DNA from: Rhizobium sp.
GTDB lineage: Bacteria; Pseudomonadota; Alphaproteobacteria; Rhizobiales; Rhizobiaceae
Reading direction: 5' to 3'
DNA: 64,000 nucleotides
Assembly (NCBI GenBank): GCA_027533385.1
Contig: JAPZUE010000012.1
Location: forward strand, 1 to 64,000
The notes under the pieces were generated by a model, which saw only the letters and a program-made list of their open reading frames with translations, did not search any database and was not told the DNA's origin. This document shows, in pieces, positions 22,057 to 32,747 of this stretch; the stretch's first letter is position 1, and every line of letters starts with the position of its first letter. Both the position numbers and the translations under genes were made by a program.

Positions 22057-23018
22057 GCGATCAATCCGTATTCGGAGGCATTGGTGACGGCGCGGTGGAA
22101 GCGCAGCTTCTTCAGATATTCGAGCGGGTCCTTCTTGACCACCAAGGCGCCTGCCGGCGTGGTCAGCCAGTCATAGAGGCGGGTCAGGAAGAAGCGCAGC
22201 GCCGAGCCTCGGCAGAGGATCGGCAGGGCCTCGATCTCGGCGGCCGAGAGCGGGCGCACGGACTGGTAGCCCTCGATCATCGCCTTGCCCTTGGTGATGT
22301 TGTAGGCGCCGTCCTTTTCGAAGCACCAGGAATTCAGGCAGATCGAGAGGTCGTAGACCAGGAGGTCGTTGCAGGCGAAATAGAAGTCGATCAGGCCCGA
22401 CAGGCTATCGCCGAGGAAGAAGACATTGTCCGGGAAGAGATCGGCATGGATGACGCCCGCCGGTAGATCCTTCGGCCAGTGGGTGGCAAGAAAATCGAGC
22501 TCGGCGCCGATCTCGGCTTCCAGCCCCTCCTCCACCTCGTCGGCGCGCGCTTCGGACTTTGCCCAGAGCATCTGCCATCCCTCAAGCGACAGCGCATTCG
22601 GTCGGGTGAGCTCGAAGCCTTCACCGGCGATGTGCATCCTGGCGAGCGCGGCGCCGACTTCGCGGCAGTGCTGTGCCTCGGGCTTTCTCAGCCACATGCC
22701 TTCAAGGAAGGAGATGAGGGCGGCCGGGCGGCCCGAGAGTTCGCCCAGCAAATCGCCATCCTTGCGCGGCAAAGGCAGCGGGCAATTGAGGCCGCGCTCG
22801 GAGAGGTGATGCATCAGACCGAGGAAGAATGGCAGATCCGACTTTTCGACCCGCTTCTCGTAGAGCGTCAGGATCAGTGGGAACTTAGAGGTGTGCAGAA
22901 GGAAGTTGGAGTTTTCCACGCCTTCGGCAATGCCCTTGTAGGACAGCAGTTCTCCGGCGTCATATTGCGCGAGAAAGGCCTTGAGGTCGATTTCGTTGAT
23001 GTCGGTATAGACTGCCAC
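22053..23018 (-). CDS. thrB: Homoserine kinase (ThrB, type II, APH fold)
   Basis: This 321-residue enzyme phosphorylates homoserine to give the substrate of ThrC. It has the aminoglycoside-phosphotransferase fold rather than the GHMP fold of E. coli Thr[17 protein letters not shown] is the nucleotide loop region, [14 protein letters not shown] the catalytic loop with Asp, and [11 protein letters not shown] the metal-binding Asp motif. GTG at 23018 gives [11 protein letters not shown], which matches family starts; the longer frame adds 11 unrelated residues. It is translationally coupled to rnhA. Confidence 0.95.
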   Translation of the reverse strand: MAVYTDINEIDLKAFLAQYDAGELLSYKGIAEGVENSNFLLHTSKFPLILTLYEKRVEKSDLPFFLGLMHHLSERGLNCPLPLPRKDGDLLGELSGRPAALISFLEGMWLRKPEAQHCREVGAALARMHIAGEGFELTRPNALSLEGWQMLWAKSEARADEVEEGLEAEIGAELDFLATHWPKDLPAGVIHADLFPDNVFFLGDSLSGLIDFYFACNDLLVYDLSICLNSWCFEKDGAYNITKGKAMIEGYQSVRPLSAAEIEALPILCRGSALRFFLTRLYDWLTTPAGALVVKKDPLEYLKKLRFHRAVTNASEYGLIA

Positions 23019-23132
23019 AGTGTAAGTTCCGTGCCGCTTCGATAAGGCCACGAGTCCTATAACGGTGTAACGGACAGTGCCAGCCCTGGAACGACATGGG
23101 GCACAGGAAATGGGGCGCGGGTATCCCTTACC

Positions 23133-23429
23133 CTAAAAATGCCGTTCGAGGTCGCGATGTCCTTCGATGATGGCGACGACATGAAAATCCTCGCTCTGAT
23201 ATTGAAAAAAGATGACGTAGTCGCGGAAGACTACGCTGCGCAATTCCGGCAATAATTCTGGACGCGGACGACCAATTTGACCGGGCAGGTCAGCAAGATC
23301 AGCGCATCTTCGCCTCAATTTTGCAACGAAGGCTCTTCCCGTTTCGACAGAGCCACTTTCACGAGTGACATACTGCAGGATTGAGCGAAGATCGCGGACC
23401 GCCCGATGGGAATAACGTAGGCGTGGCAA
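23133..23429 (-). CDS. parE: ParE/RelE-superfamily toxin (second ParDE pair)
   Basis: This 98-residue toxin-like protein carries YSHRAVRDLRSILQYVTRES, FVAKLRRRCADLADLPGQIG, the strands LRSVVFRDYVIFFQYQ and a C-terminal VVAIIEGHRDLERHF; the final HRDLxxxF is typical of ParE. It begins with TTG directly after the antitoxin TAA with no gap, so expression depends on coupling. It lies between thrB and ispH, a position where most relatives would have no TA pair. Confidence 0.88.
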   Translation of the reverse strand: MPRLRYSHRAVRDLRSILQYVTRESGSVETGRAFVAKLRRRCADLADLPGQIGRPRPELLPELRSVVFRDYVIFFQYQSEDFHVVAIIEGHRDLERHF

Positions 23430-23675
23430 TTAATAGCCCTGACGTTTGAGAAGAGCTGCCTCTTCCTCCAAGGCCTCAGTAACGGCATCATCATTCAGCT
23501 CGCCGCCTGCCGCGATTGCGTCCGCAAGCTCCTTACGCAATCCAGAGATTTTCATCTCGCGCTGTTCGACCAGACGCAAACCTTCGAGGATCACTTCGCT
23601 AGCGGACCCAAATCGGCCGGTGCGAACGGTCTCCTCAACAAATTTTTCCCAGCGATCATCAAGCGATACGTTCAT
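23430..23675 (-). CDS. parD: ParD-family antitoxin (second ParDE pair)
   Basis: This 81-residue protein has a ribbon-helix-helix start (MNVSLDDRWEKFVEETVRTG, then SASEVILEGLRLVE) and an acidic C-terminal tail (ALEEEAALLKRQGY) for toxin binding. ATG at 23675 follows AGAGGCG; a TTG-initiated longer frame to 23720 adds 15 residues not typical of ParD. It is upstream of and adjacent to parE. Confidence 0.88.
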   Translation of the reverse strand: MNVSLDDRWEKFVEETVRTGRFGSASEVILEGLRLVEQREMKISGLRKELADAIAAGGELNDDAVTEALEEEAALLKRQGY

Positions 23676-23750
23676 GCGACGCCTCTGCTTTCGGGCTATC
23701 TGGGCTTCAGGAGACGGCAAATCGCCGGACCAGTCAAGACTGTCCAGCCC

Positions 23751-24755
23751 TCACCCATTCACCCAGGCCATGTCCTCGCGCGTCAGCTCCACATCGCGCA
23801 GCTCGCGATTGACGAGGAAGTGCTCGTTTTCTTCCGTCGTGATCGCCAGCTCCACCTTGGCGTCGAAGCGCTGGCGGAAGGCGTCGATGATTTCGTCGAC
23901 GATGACTTCCGGCGCAGACGCACCGGCGGAAATGCCGAGAGTCCGGATCTCGCCGATCTCGGCCCAGTCGATTTCGGAGGCGCGCTGAACGAGCAGGGAG
24001 CGGGTCGCCCCTGCCCTCAGGGCGACTTCGACAAGGCGCTTGGAGTTGGAGGAATTGGGGGCGCCGACGACGATGAACAGATCGCAGCCGGGGGCGGCCT
24101 GCTTTACGGCTTCCTGGCGATTGGTCGTCGCGTAGCAGATGCTGTCGGCCGATGGAGGCGTGAGGTTCGGGAAGCGCTCCATGAGACGTGCAATCACGCC
24201 TGCGGTGTCATCGACGGAGAGCGTCGTCTGGGTGACGTAGCCGAGATTGTCGGGATCGGCGGGCTCGTAGGCGTCGGCATCCTCGACCGTTTCGATCAGC
24301 GAGACGCTTCCCGGCGGCAGCTGGCCCATGGTGCCGATCACTTCCGGATGGCCTTCGTGGCCGATCAGGATCACATGGCGACCGAGGCGCTCATGGCGCA
24401 TGGCCTGCTTGTGAACCTTGGAGACCAGCGGACAGGTGGCGTCGAGATAGAAGAGGTTGCGGCTTGCGGCATCTTCCGGAACCGATTTCGGCACGCCATG
24501 GGCAGAGAAGACCACCGGTTGCTGGCGATGCTCGGCCGGGATCTCGTCCAATTCCTCGACGAAGATTGCGCCCTTGGCCTCAAGCCCTTCCACGACATAC
24601 CTGTTGTGGACGATCTCGTGGCGGACATAAACCGGCGCCCCGTAGCGCTTCAAGGCGAGTACGACGATCTGGATCGCGCGATCAACCCCTGCGCAGAAGC
24701 CGCGAGGGCCGCAGAGCCGGATCGTCAGAGGGGGGCGGTTCATGTGCATGTTCAT
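23751..24755 (-). CDS. ispH: 4-hydroxy-3-methylbut-2-enyl diphosphate reductase
   Basis: IspH is the last enzyme of the MEP isoprenoid pathway and uses a [4Fe-4S] cluster to make IPP and DMAPP. Three conserved cysteines are visible in [18 protein letters not shown] and [15 protein letters not shown] and [17 protein letters not shown] are substrate-binding motifs. The product has about 334 residues. ATG at 24755 is used; ATGs at 24749 and 24743 are equally possible, and none has a strong ribosome-binding site. It follows DUF1304 by four bases and forms the end of the oxidase-linked gene run. Confidence 0.96.
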   Translation of the reverse strand: MNMHMNRPPLTIRLCGPRGFCAGVDRAIQIVVLALKRYGAPVYVRHEIVHNRYVVEGLEAKGAIFVEELDEIPAEHRQQPVVFSAHGVPKSVPEDAASRNLFYLDATCPLVSKVHKQAMRHERLGRHVILIGHEGHPEVIGTMGQLPPGSVSLIETVEDADAYEPADPDNLGYVTQTTLSVDDTAGVIARLMERFPNLTPPSADSICYATTNRQEAVKQAAPGCDLFIVVGAPNSSNSKRLVEVALRAGATRSLLVQRASEIDWAEIGEIRTLGISAGASAPEVIVDEIIDAFRQRFDAKVELAITTEENEHFLVNRELRDVELTREDMAWVNG

Positions 24756-24759
24756 CGGG

Positions 24760-25125
24760 TCAACCGGCAATCAGGACAGCGAGAATGGCGAGCGCCGCGG
24801 GCAGAGCCTGAATGACGAAGATCTTCCGCGAGGCCGTTGCACCCCCATATAGGCCGGCAACCAGCACACAGCCAAGGAAAAACAACTGAATTTGAGTGCC
24901 AAAGGCGACATCGGGGTGAAGCAGGCCCCAGATCAGGCCGGCGGCGAGGAAGCCGTTGTAGAGACCCTGGTTGGCGGCCACGACCTTGGTCGCTTCCGCC
25001 TGTTCGGGCTTCATGCCAAAGGCGCGGCGGCCGGTCGGTGTCGTCCAGAGAAACATCTCCAGGACGAGTATGTAGATATGTTCCAGCGCGACCAGCGCGA
25101 CCAGCGTTGCAGCGACGTAAGACAT
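24760..25125 (-). CDS. DUF1304 membrane protein
   Basis: This 121-residue inner-membrane protein has about four helices and the DUF1304 pattern: [20 protein letters not shown] near the start, [29 protein letters not shown] and a hydrophobic C-terminus. Its function is unknown. It sits 71 bases after surf1 and immediately before ispH, so it probably shares their transcript. Confidence 0.9.
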   Translation of the reverse strand: MSYVAATLVALVALEHIYILVLEMFLWTTPTGRRAFGMKPEQAEATKVVAANQGLYNGFLAAGLIWGLLHPDVAFGTQIQLFFLGCVLVAGLYGGATASRKIFVIQALPAALAILAVLIAG

Positions 25126-25196
25126 GCAATCCCCCTTTAGCAGCGGCCGATTCAGACCGCACGTCGAGCGTGTTTAGACCAAAAGGGGCTCGCGGA

Positions 25197-25958
25197 CTAT
25201 CGGGATCTGCGCCTGAAAAGGCCGGCCAGCGAGACTGCGATCAGCGCAACAGCCAGGCCATACCAGGTGATGGCATATTGCATGTGATTGTTGGGCAGGT
25301 CGATCTGGGTCACGCCCCCCTTGGGCAAACCTCCGGCCACCGGCGATGCATCGGCATCCAGGAAGAAGGGCAGGACGCGATCGGCGGGAAGATCGACCGA
25401 GGCCGCCATTCGGGTCAGATCCTTCCAGTAGAAGATGTTGGCCTTTTCATCGTTATCCGGCACCAGAGACGAAGGTTTCTCCGTCAGTTCGGCGCGCGCC
25501 AGGCCGATGACCGTCTGCACTCCTTCAATCTGGCCTTCGGGGCGGGTGGAGGCGTCCTTGCGGTCATAGGGCACAAAACCGCGGTTGACGAAGAGATAGC
25601 GCCCGTCGGCAAGTTCGAGCGGCGTATAGACGTAAAAGCCCGACTGACCCTGGAAGGTGGCGAGGAAATGCCGCTCCTTCTCATGCAGATAGCGGCCGCT
25701 GGCGGTCGCATGACGGTAATCGATCGGCTCGTCCGCCTGTAGCTGCCGCTCGACCTCGGATATCTCGATGGCGGGTGCGGTGCTGCGCTCCTCGATTGCG
25801 GCAAGAAGGGTTTCCTTCCAGTGCAGGCGGTTGACCTGCCATGTGCCGAGCGAGAGCAGGATCACAAGGGCCGTAGGCACCAGGATGAGTGCCAGCCAGA
25901 AGCGCCAGCTGCGACGGTTCTCGTCTTTGCCGCCCTGCCCAATCTCAATGTCAGCCAC
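25197..25958 (-). CDS. SURF1-family cytochrome c oxidase assembly protein
   Basis: This 253-residue protein helps insert haem a into subunit I of aa3 oxidase. It has an N-terminal helix (WRFWLALILVPTALVILLSLG), the conserved GTWQVNRLHWK and RYLFVNRGFVP, and a C-terminal helix (MQYAITWYGLAVALIAVSLAG). GTG at 25958 follows AGGGGGT. It overlaps DUF983 by eight bases and belongs to the cta gene run. Confidence 0.94.
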   Translation of the reverse strand: MADIEIGQGGKDENRRSWRFWLALILVPTALVILLSLGTWQVNRLHWKETLLAAIEERSTAPAIEISEVERQLQADEPIDYRHATASGRYLHEKERHFLATFQGQSGFYVYTPLELADGRYLFVNRGFVPYDRKDASTRPEGQIEGVQTVIGLARAELTEKPSSLVPDNDEKANIFYWKDLTRMAASVDLPADRVLPFFLDADASPVAGGLPKGGVTQIDLPNNHMQYAITWYGLAVALIAVSLAGLFRRRSR

Positions 25959-26334
25959 GGTCGATTACCCCCTGCGAGGCGTTGTGCTTGTACTGAAGTG
26001 CAATCAGCAGGGCCTTCAGGAAGCGCATCAGCCAGAGTGTCAGGGCCACGCCGATTGGCGCAATGACGAGGATGTGCAGCCAGATGGAGGGTTCATAGGT
26101 CAATTCCACCCATAGGGCGAAACCGACGACCAGCAGATCGGCGAGAAGGATGACGAAGATCGCAGGGCCGTCACCGGCATCGATCCAGGAGAGATCGAAG
26201 CCGCAGGAATGGCAGCGGGCCTTGGGCTTCAACAGACCATCGAAGAGCTTGCCGGTACCGCAGCGCGGGCAGGAGGCGGTCAGCGCTGCCTTGACCGGGT
26301 CCACCGGTGGAAAACTGGCTTTGTCTTCGGTCAT
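25951..26334 (-). CDS. DUF983 protein
   Basis: This 127-residue membrane protein has an N-terminal zinc-ribbon-like half with two CxxC pairs (ASCPRCGTGKLFDG and KARCHSCGFDL) followed by two hydrophobic helices. DUF983 genes are repeatedly found beside ctaE and surf1, which suggests a part in oxidase assembly, though this is inference. ATG at 26334 has AGGAGAGG four bases upstream. A strong hairpin separates it from ctaE, so it may have its own promoter. Confidence 0.92.
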   Translation of the reverse strand: MTEDKASFPPVDPVKAALTASCPRCGTGKLFDGLLKPKARCHSCGFDLSWIDAGDGPAIFVILLADLLVVGFALWVELTYEPSIWLHILVIAPIGVALTLWLMRFLKALLIALQYKHNASQGVIDRG

Positions 26335-26429
26335 CAGACCTCTCCTGAATGCTATTCCATGTCCCCGCCAATCCTTAGAGCATCGCGAGGTTCCCTCACA
26401 GTGCCGGATCGTCGCATGGCGAAATGCAC

Positions 26430-26453
26430 AAAGGGCGGCTTTCGCCGCCCTTT
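26430..26453 (-). terminator. Hairpin terminator after ctaE
   Basis: AAAGGGCGGC and GCCGCCCTTT form a perfect 10-base stem with a four-base loop that reads GAAA on the minus strand. The T-rich end lies on either side, so it can act in both directions. It starts 20 bases after the ctaE stop. Confidence 0.8.
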
Positions 26454-26473
26454 GGATTGTCTTGTCACTGAGA

Positions 26474-27352
26474 TCAGTGGACGGCGAGCGGTGCGCCCCA
26501 ATCGCCCCAGATGTAGATGGCGAAGAAGAGGAACAGCCAGACGACGTCGACGAAGTGCCAGTACCAGGCGGCAGCTTCGAAGCCGAAATGCTGCTGCGCG
26601 GTGAAGTGGCCGGCGAGCGCACGGAACAGGCAGACGATCAGGAAGATCGTGCCGATCAGAACGTGGAAGCCATGGAAGCCGGTCGCCATGAAGAAGGTCG
26701 CACCGTAAATCGAATTTTTGAAATCGAAGGGCGAGACTGCATATTCGTAAGCCTGGACGCAGGAGAACAGGATACCAAGGGCAACCGTCAGAGCCAGACC
26801 GGCAACAACGCCCTTGCGGTCATTGTGCAGCAGGGCATGGTGCGCCCAGGTCACGCAGGTGCCCGACAGAAGCAGGATGACAGTGTTGTAGAGCGGCAGA
26901 TGCCAGGGATCGACGACTTCGATGCCAACCGGCGGCCACTGACCACCGGTGAATTCGACACGGCTCGTCTGGATGGCTTCGCCGGCAAACAGGCTGGCAT
27001 CGAAGAAGGCCCAGAACCAGGCGACGAAGAACATCACTTCGGACGCGATGAACATGATCATGCCGTAGCGAAGGTGCAGCGACACGACGCGGGTGTGATG
27101 ACCTTCGTGGGCTTCCTTGATGGTGTCGGCCCACCAGGCAAACATCGTGAAGAGCACGATGGCGAGACCGATGAAGAACAGCCACGGATTGGCAAAGTCT
27201 ACGCCGAACAGGTTCAGCGAACCGCCGTTCAGGTAGCGCATGTAGCCGACGCCACCGAAGGTGAGGACGAAGGCGCCGATCGAGGCCAGAAGCGGCCAGG
27301 GGCTCGGATCGATGATGTGGTAGTCGTGGTTCTTCTGGTGCGCTTCGGCCAT
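26474..27352 (-). CDS. ctaE: Cytochrome c oxidase subunit III
   Basis: This 292-residue inner-membrane protein with seven helices is subunit III of the aa3 oxidase. Visible family features are HDYHIIDPSPWPLLASIGAF at the N-terminus, RRxx-free loop EAHEGHHTRVV, ASEVMFFVAWFWAFFDASL with the conserved Glu, and TGFHGFHVLIGTIFL. It stabilises the proton-pumping subunit I. It ends the cta structural run and is followed by a terminator hairpin. Confidence 0.97.
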   Translation of the reverse strand: MAEAHQKNHDYHIIDPSPWPLLASIGAFVLTFGGVGYMRYLNGGSLNLFGVDFANPWLFFIGLAIVLFTMFAWWADTIKEAHEGHHTRVVSLHLRYGMIMFIASEVMFFVAWFWAFFDASLFAGEAIQTSRVEFTGGQWPPVGIEVVDPWHLPLYNTVILLLSGTCVTWAHHALLHNDRKGVVAGLALTVALGILFSCVQAYEYAVSPFDFKNSIYGATFFMATGFHGFHVLIGTIFLIVCLFRALAGHFTAQQHFGFEAAAWYWHFVDVVWLFLFFAIYIWGDWGAPLAVH

Positions 27353-27407
27353 TTCAGCAATCCCCGAATGTCAATTTCATTACGAGTTCCGGCGAGCCGG
27401 AGCCCTC

Positions 27408-28016
27408 TCACAGTTTCGGCTGTCCCTTGTCTTCCCCGACCGCGAGTGCGGCCACCGGCGCCTGATCTGCGCGCGGATAGAAAGTGTAGGACAGGGTAAT
27501 CGTGCCGATGCCCTTTGTCTCCTCCGTCTCGACGATGGCAGGATCAACAAAGAATACGACGGGCATTTCGAGCGTCTCGCCCGGTTGCAACGTGGTCTCG
27601 GTGAAGCAGAAGCACTGGACCTTGTTGAAGTAGGCGCCGGCCTCGAGAGGCGTGACGTTGAAGATCGCCTCGCCGGTCACAGGATGCGGCGAGTTATTGG
27701 TGGCAGTGTAGGTGACCTGGACGGTCTCGCCGATCCGCGGCGTCACCTTCTTGTCCACCGCCTTGAAATCCCAGTTGAGGCCCGAGGCGGAATTGGCGTC
27801 GAAGGTTACGTTGATCGTCCTGTCGAGGACCACGTCAGACATCTGCTCGACGCGCTGTGTGGTGCCGCCAAAGCCGGTAACCTGGCAGAACAACTGGTAG
27901 AGCGGCACGGCCGCATAGGCCATGCCGACCATGGAGCCGACAAAGACGACGCAAGCTGCCGCGACGCCGGCGTTGCGGCGGTTCGAAACCTTTGTGTTGT
28001 CGTGCGATACAGTCAC
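27408..28016 (-). CDS. ctaG: Cytochrome c oxidase assembly protein CtaG/Cox11
   Basis: This 202-residue copper chaperone has one N-terminal helix ([23 protein letters not shown]) and a periplasmic domain that delivers CuB to subunit I. The copper motif is [10 protein letters not shown], with both cysteines present; [17 protein letters not shown] is also conserved. The start is GTG at 28016, 13 bases after the coxF stop. Confidence 0.96.
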   Translation of the reverse strand: MTVSHDNTKVSNRRNAGVAAACVVFVGSMVGMAYAAVPLYQLFCQVTGFGGTTQRVEQMSDVVLDRTINVTFDANSASGLNWDFKAVDKKVTPRIGETVQVTYTATNNSPHPVTGEAIFNVTPLEAGAYFNKVQCFCFTETTLQPGETLEMPVVFFVDPAIVETEETKGIGTITLSYTFYPRADQAPVAALAVGEDKGQPKL

Positions 28017-28029
28017 GATGCGAGCCTCG

Positions 28030-28164
28030 TTAACCCACGTTTCCGATCTTGATGATGGTGACGACGTAGAAAATGATCACCAGCGCCGCCAGAACCACGC
28101 CGAGCGCGATGTTGCGGCCACGACGGGACTTCTTCTGCTTGTCGTTGAGTTCCACGGTTTCCAT
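28030..28164 (-). CDS. CoxF-like single-helix membrane protein
   Basis: This 44-residue protein was found by reading between ctaB and ctaG. It begins [18 protein letters not shown] and continues with a single hydrophobic helix ([20 protein letters not shown]) to KIGNVG. Its ATG overlaps the ctaB stop by four bases (ATGA), and ctaG follows 13 bases on. A tiny protein with a charged head and one helix occurs at this point in many alphaproteobacterial cta operons, often called CoxF. Its role in assembly is unproven. Confidence 0.88.
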   Translation of the reverse strand: METVELNDKQKKSRRGRNIALGVVLAALVIIFYVVTIIKIGNVG

Positions 28165-29120
28165 CAGGCGGCACCTCCGAATGTCACGGCAAGCGGCGCG
28201 ACATAAAAGTCGATCATCAGGGCCGAGAAGATCGCGAAAAGATAGAAGATCGAATAGGCGAACAGCTTCTTGGCCGGCACCATCTTCTCATCGCCGTCGG
28301 CCATGCGCCAGACGGCGATGGAACAGTGGACGAAGACGATGCCAAGCAGCGCTGCGACGATGCCGTAGCCGATCGACGACAGGCCGGTAAAGGTCGGCAG
28401 CACGCCAGTGACGGCGGTCAGGACGGCATAAAGCGTGATCTGCCGCTTGGTCGAGGGGATGCCTGCGACATTGGGCATCATCGGCACGCCGACAGCGCCG
28501 TATTCCTTCATCTTGAACAGCGCCAGCGCCCAGAAATGCGCCGGGGTCCAGAGGAAGATGATCATGAAGAGAATGAAGCTGTCGAGCGAGACGCCACCGG
28601 TCACGCAGGCCCAGCCGACCATGGGCGGGAATGCGCCCGCCGCACCGCCGATCACGATGTTCTGCGGGGTCGAGCGCTTGAGCCACATCGTATAGACGAC
28701 GGCATAGAAGAAGATGGTGAAGGCGAGCAGGCCGGCCGAGAACCAGTTGACGGCAAGGCCGAGCAGACCAACCGAGAAGACCGACAGCACAAGACCGAAG
28801 GCCAGCGCCTCCTCAGGCGTCACGCGCCCTGCCGGAACGGGGCGGGTCGCGGTGCGGCTCATGATGGCGTCGATGTCGGCATCGTACCACATGTTGAGCG
28901 CGCCCGAGGCACCAGCGCCCACGGCAATGCAGAGAATCGCAATAAAACCGATGATCGGATTGATGTCGCCCGGTGCGAGTACCAGGCCAGCAAGTGCGGT
29001 GAAGACGACGAGGGACATGACCCGCGGCTTCAGGAGCGCGAAGAAATCGCGCGGGCCGGCTTCGGACAGGCGGACTTCGCCTTCGATGCCGAATACGTCG
29101 CGATTGTCGATGACCGTCAT
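28164..29120 (-). CDS. ctaB: Protohaem IX farnesyltransferase (haem O synthase)
   Basis: This 318-residue membrane prenyltransferase adds a farnesyl group to haem b, the first step to haem a. [21 protein letters not shown] carries the first Asp-rich motif and RPVPAG the conserved loop; [22 protein letters not shown] and [12 protein letters not shown] follow. About nine helices are expected. It lies between ctaD and coxF, the usual alphaproteobacterial order. Confidence 0.97.
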   Translation of the reverse strand: MTVIDNRDVFGIEGEVRLSEAGPRDFFALLKPRVMSLVVFTALAGLVLAPGDINPIIGFIAILCIAVGAGASGALNMWYDADIDAIMSRTATRPVPAGRVTPEEALAFGLVLSVFSVGLLGLAVNWFSAGLLAFTIFFYAVVYTMWLKRSTPQNIVIGGAAGAFPPMVGWACVTGGVSLDSFILFMIIFLWTPAHFWALALFKMKEYGAVGVPMMPNVAGIPSTKRQITLYAVLTAVTGVLPTFTGLSSIGYGIVAALLGIVFVHCSIAVWRMADGDEKMVPAKKLFAYSIFYLFAIFSALMIDFYVAPLAVTFGGAA

Positions 29121-29151
29121 GCTTTCGAATTCCGTTCTTCGTTTGGTTTTG

Positions 29152-29185
29152 CGGGCGCCGCAACCCTTGGGGATCGCGGCGCCCG
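29152..29185 (-). ncRNA. GC-rich hairpin between ctaD and ctaB
   Basis: CGGGCGCCGC and GCGGCGCCCG form a perfect 10-base stem with a 14-base loop in the 90-base gap after ctaD. There is no T run, so it is more likely an mRNA stability or processing element that sets the subunit I to assembly-factor ratio than a true terminator. Confidence 0.5.
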
Positions 29186-29210
29186 ATGTTCAGGGCTTGA
29201 CCAGCGCTGC

Positions 29211-31777
<2,567 letters not shown>

Positions 31778-31800
31778 CACGGTTTGGTCTCCCCAAGCGC

Positions 31801-31814
31801 TTGATCCACATCAA
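31801..31814 (-). promoter_or_regulatory. FNR/FixK-type box upstream of ctaC
   Basis: TTGATCCACATCAA is a perfect TTGAT-N4-ATCAA palindrome, the binding site of Crp/Fnr-type regulators FnrN and FixK. It starts 24 bases upstream of the ctaC ATG, a position that suits repression. The aa3 oxidase is commonly turned down at low oxygen in rhizobia. Confidence 0.7.
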
Positions 31815-32021
31815 ACCATAGCGCAAAAATCATGCTAGTGTCGCCGTTTCAAATCACAGATTGGCCGCAATCGCAATACGCCCGCGCCAAAGCCGGTGCG
31901 GCATTTTTGCGCTTCATCAAATAGATGCGCCCTGCATTCACAGGCTTTCGCTTCAAGCGGCTGAAAAGGCCGGTTGATTGCCAGACAGCGACGGAATCAC
32001 AGTCCCAATTATGCCGCAGTC

Positions 32022-32040
32022 AGCCTTAAAAAAGGCTTTT
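32022..32040 (+). terminator. Small hairpin with T run upstream of the ialB-like gene
   Basis: AGCCTT and AAGGCT pair around AAAA and are followed by TTT. It lies about 65 bases before the ialB-like start, so it could be a leader attenuator or a terminator for an upstream transcript; no gene precedes it on this strand. The rest of the 290-base gap shows nothing else. Confidence 0.35.
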
Positions 32041-32105
32041 GGGCTTTCCATTTCCGCACCCCGGCGACAAGAATGTCGTCGATGATTCGTTTTCCAGAGG
32101 TTTTC

Positions 32106-32636
32106 ATGGGTCTGCCAAGACTTGCCTGGTCCAGCCTGACCGCGAGCGCCGTGCTGATCGCCGCACTCGCGACGCCGGCACAGAGCCAGCAACCCCAACA
32201 ACAGCCGGGCTCGATCCGCTCCAATCACGGTGCCTGGTCTGTCATCTGTGACAAGCCGGCGGGTGCGTCCGAAGAGCAGTGCGCGCTGATGCAGAACGTG
32301 ATCGCGGAAGATCGGCCGGAAGTCGGCCTGTCCGTCGTGGTGCTGAAGACCGCCGACCGAAAGGCTCGCATCCTGCGCATCCTGGCGCCGCTCGGCGTTC
32401 TCCTGAAGGACGGCATGGAGCTGTTCGTCGACGGCAATAATATCGGTCGCGCCTATTTCACCCGCTGCTTCTCAGAAGGCTGCTATGTGGAAGTGGAGAT
32501 CGACGAGGAGCTGATGAAGATCCTGCGCGCCGGCAAGGCCGCAGTCTTCGCACTGCGCGAATCGGCAGACCAGGACCGCGTCGGCATTCCGATCGAGCTT
32601 GCCGGCTTCGGTGAAGGTTATGACAAGCTGCCGTGA
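32106..32636 (+). CDS. Invasion-associated locus B (IalB)-family secreted protein
   Basis: This 176-residue protein has a signal peptide (about residues 1-27, LTASAVLIAALATPAQS) and an IalB domain: NHGAWSVICDKPAG, CALMQNVIAED, ILAPLGVLLKDGMELFVDG and YFTRCFSEGCYVEVEID, with paired cysteines likely disulfide bonded. In Bartonella the namesake is linked to erythrocyte invasion, but rhizobial paralogues are numerous and of unknown role. ATG at 32106 has AGAGG five bases upstream. A terminator follows. Confidence 0.9.
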   Translation: MGLPRLAWSSLTASAVLIAALATPAQSQQPQQQPGSIRSNHGAWSVICDKPAGASEEQCALMQNVIAEDRPEVGLSVVVLKTADRKARILRILAPLGVLLKDGMELFVDGNNIGRAYFTRCFSEGCYVEVEIDEELMKILRAGKAAVFALRESADQDRVGIPIELAGFGEGYDKLP

Positions 32637-32672
32637 GGGCACAGTCGCCGGATCGTGATGACATTATAGATA

Positions 32673-32702
32673 GGGGCAAGTCCGGCGGGCTTGCCCCTTT
32701 TT
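32673..32702 (+). terminator. Rho-independent terminator after the ialB-like gene
   Basis: GGGGCAAG and CTTGCCCC form a perfect 8-base stem around a 9-base loop, followed by five T residues. It lies 36 bases after the stop codon and before tldD. Confidence 0.85.
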
Positions 32703-32747
32703 CGTCGCGCGCCTACATGCTTGATGCCAGCGCTCAAGGAGACATGC

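Noticed and set aside
32664-32673. TTATAGATAG, one mismatch from the BioR consensus
   Set aside because: It lies between ialB-like and tldD, touches a terminator and no biotin gene is near; a single 9/10 match is expected by chance.
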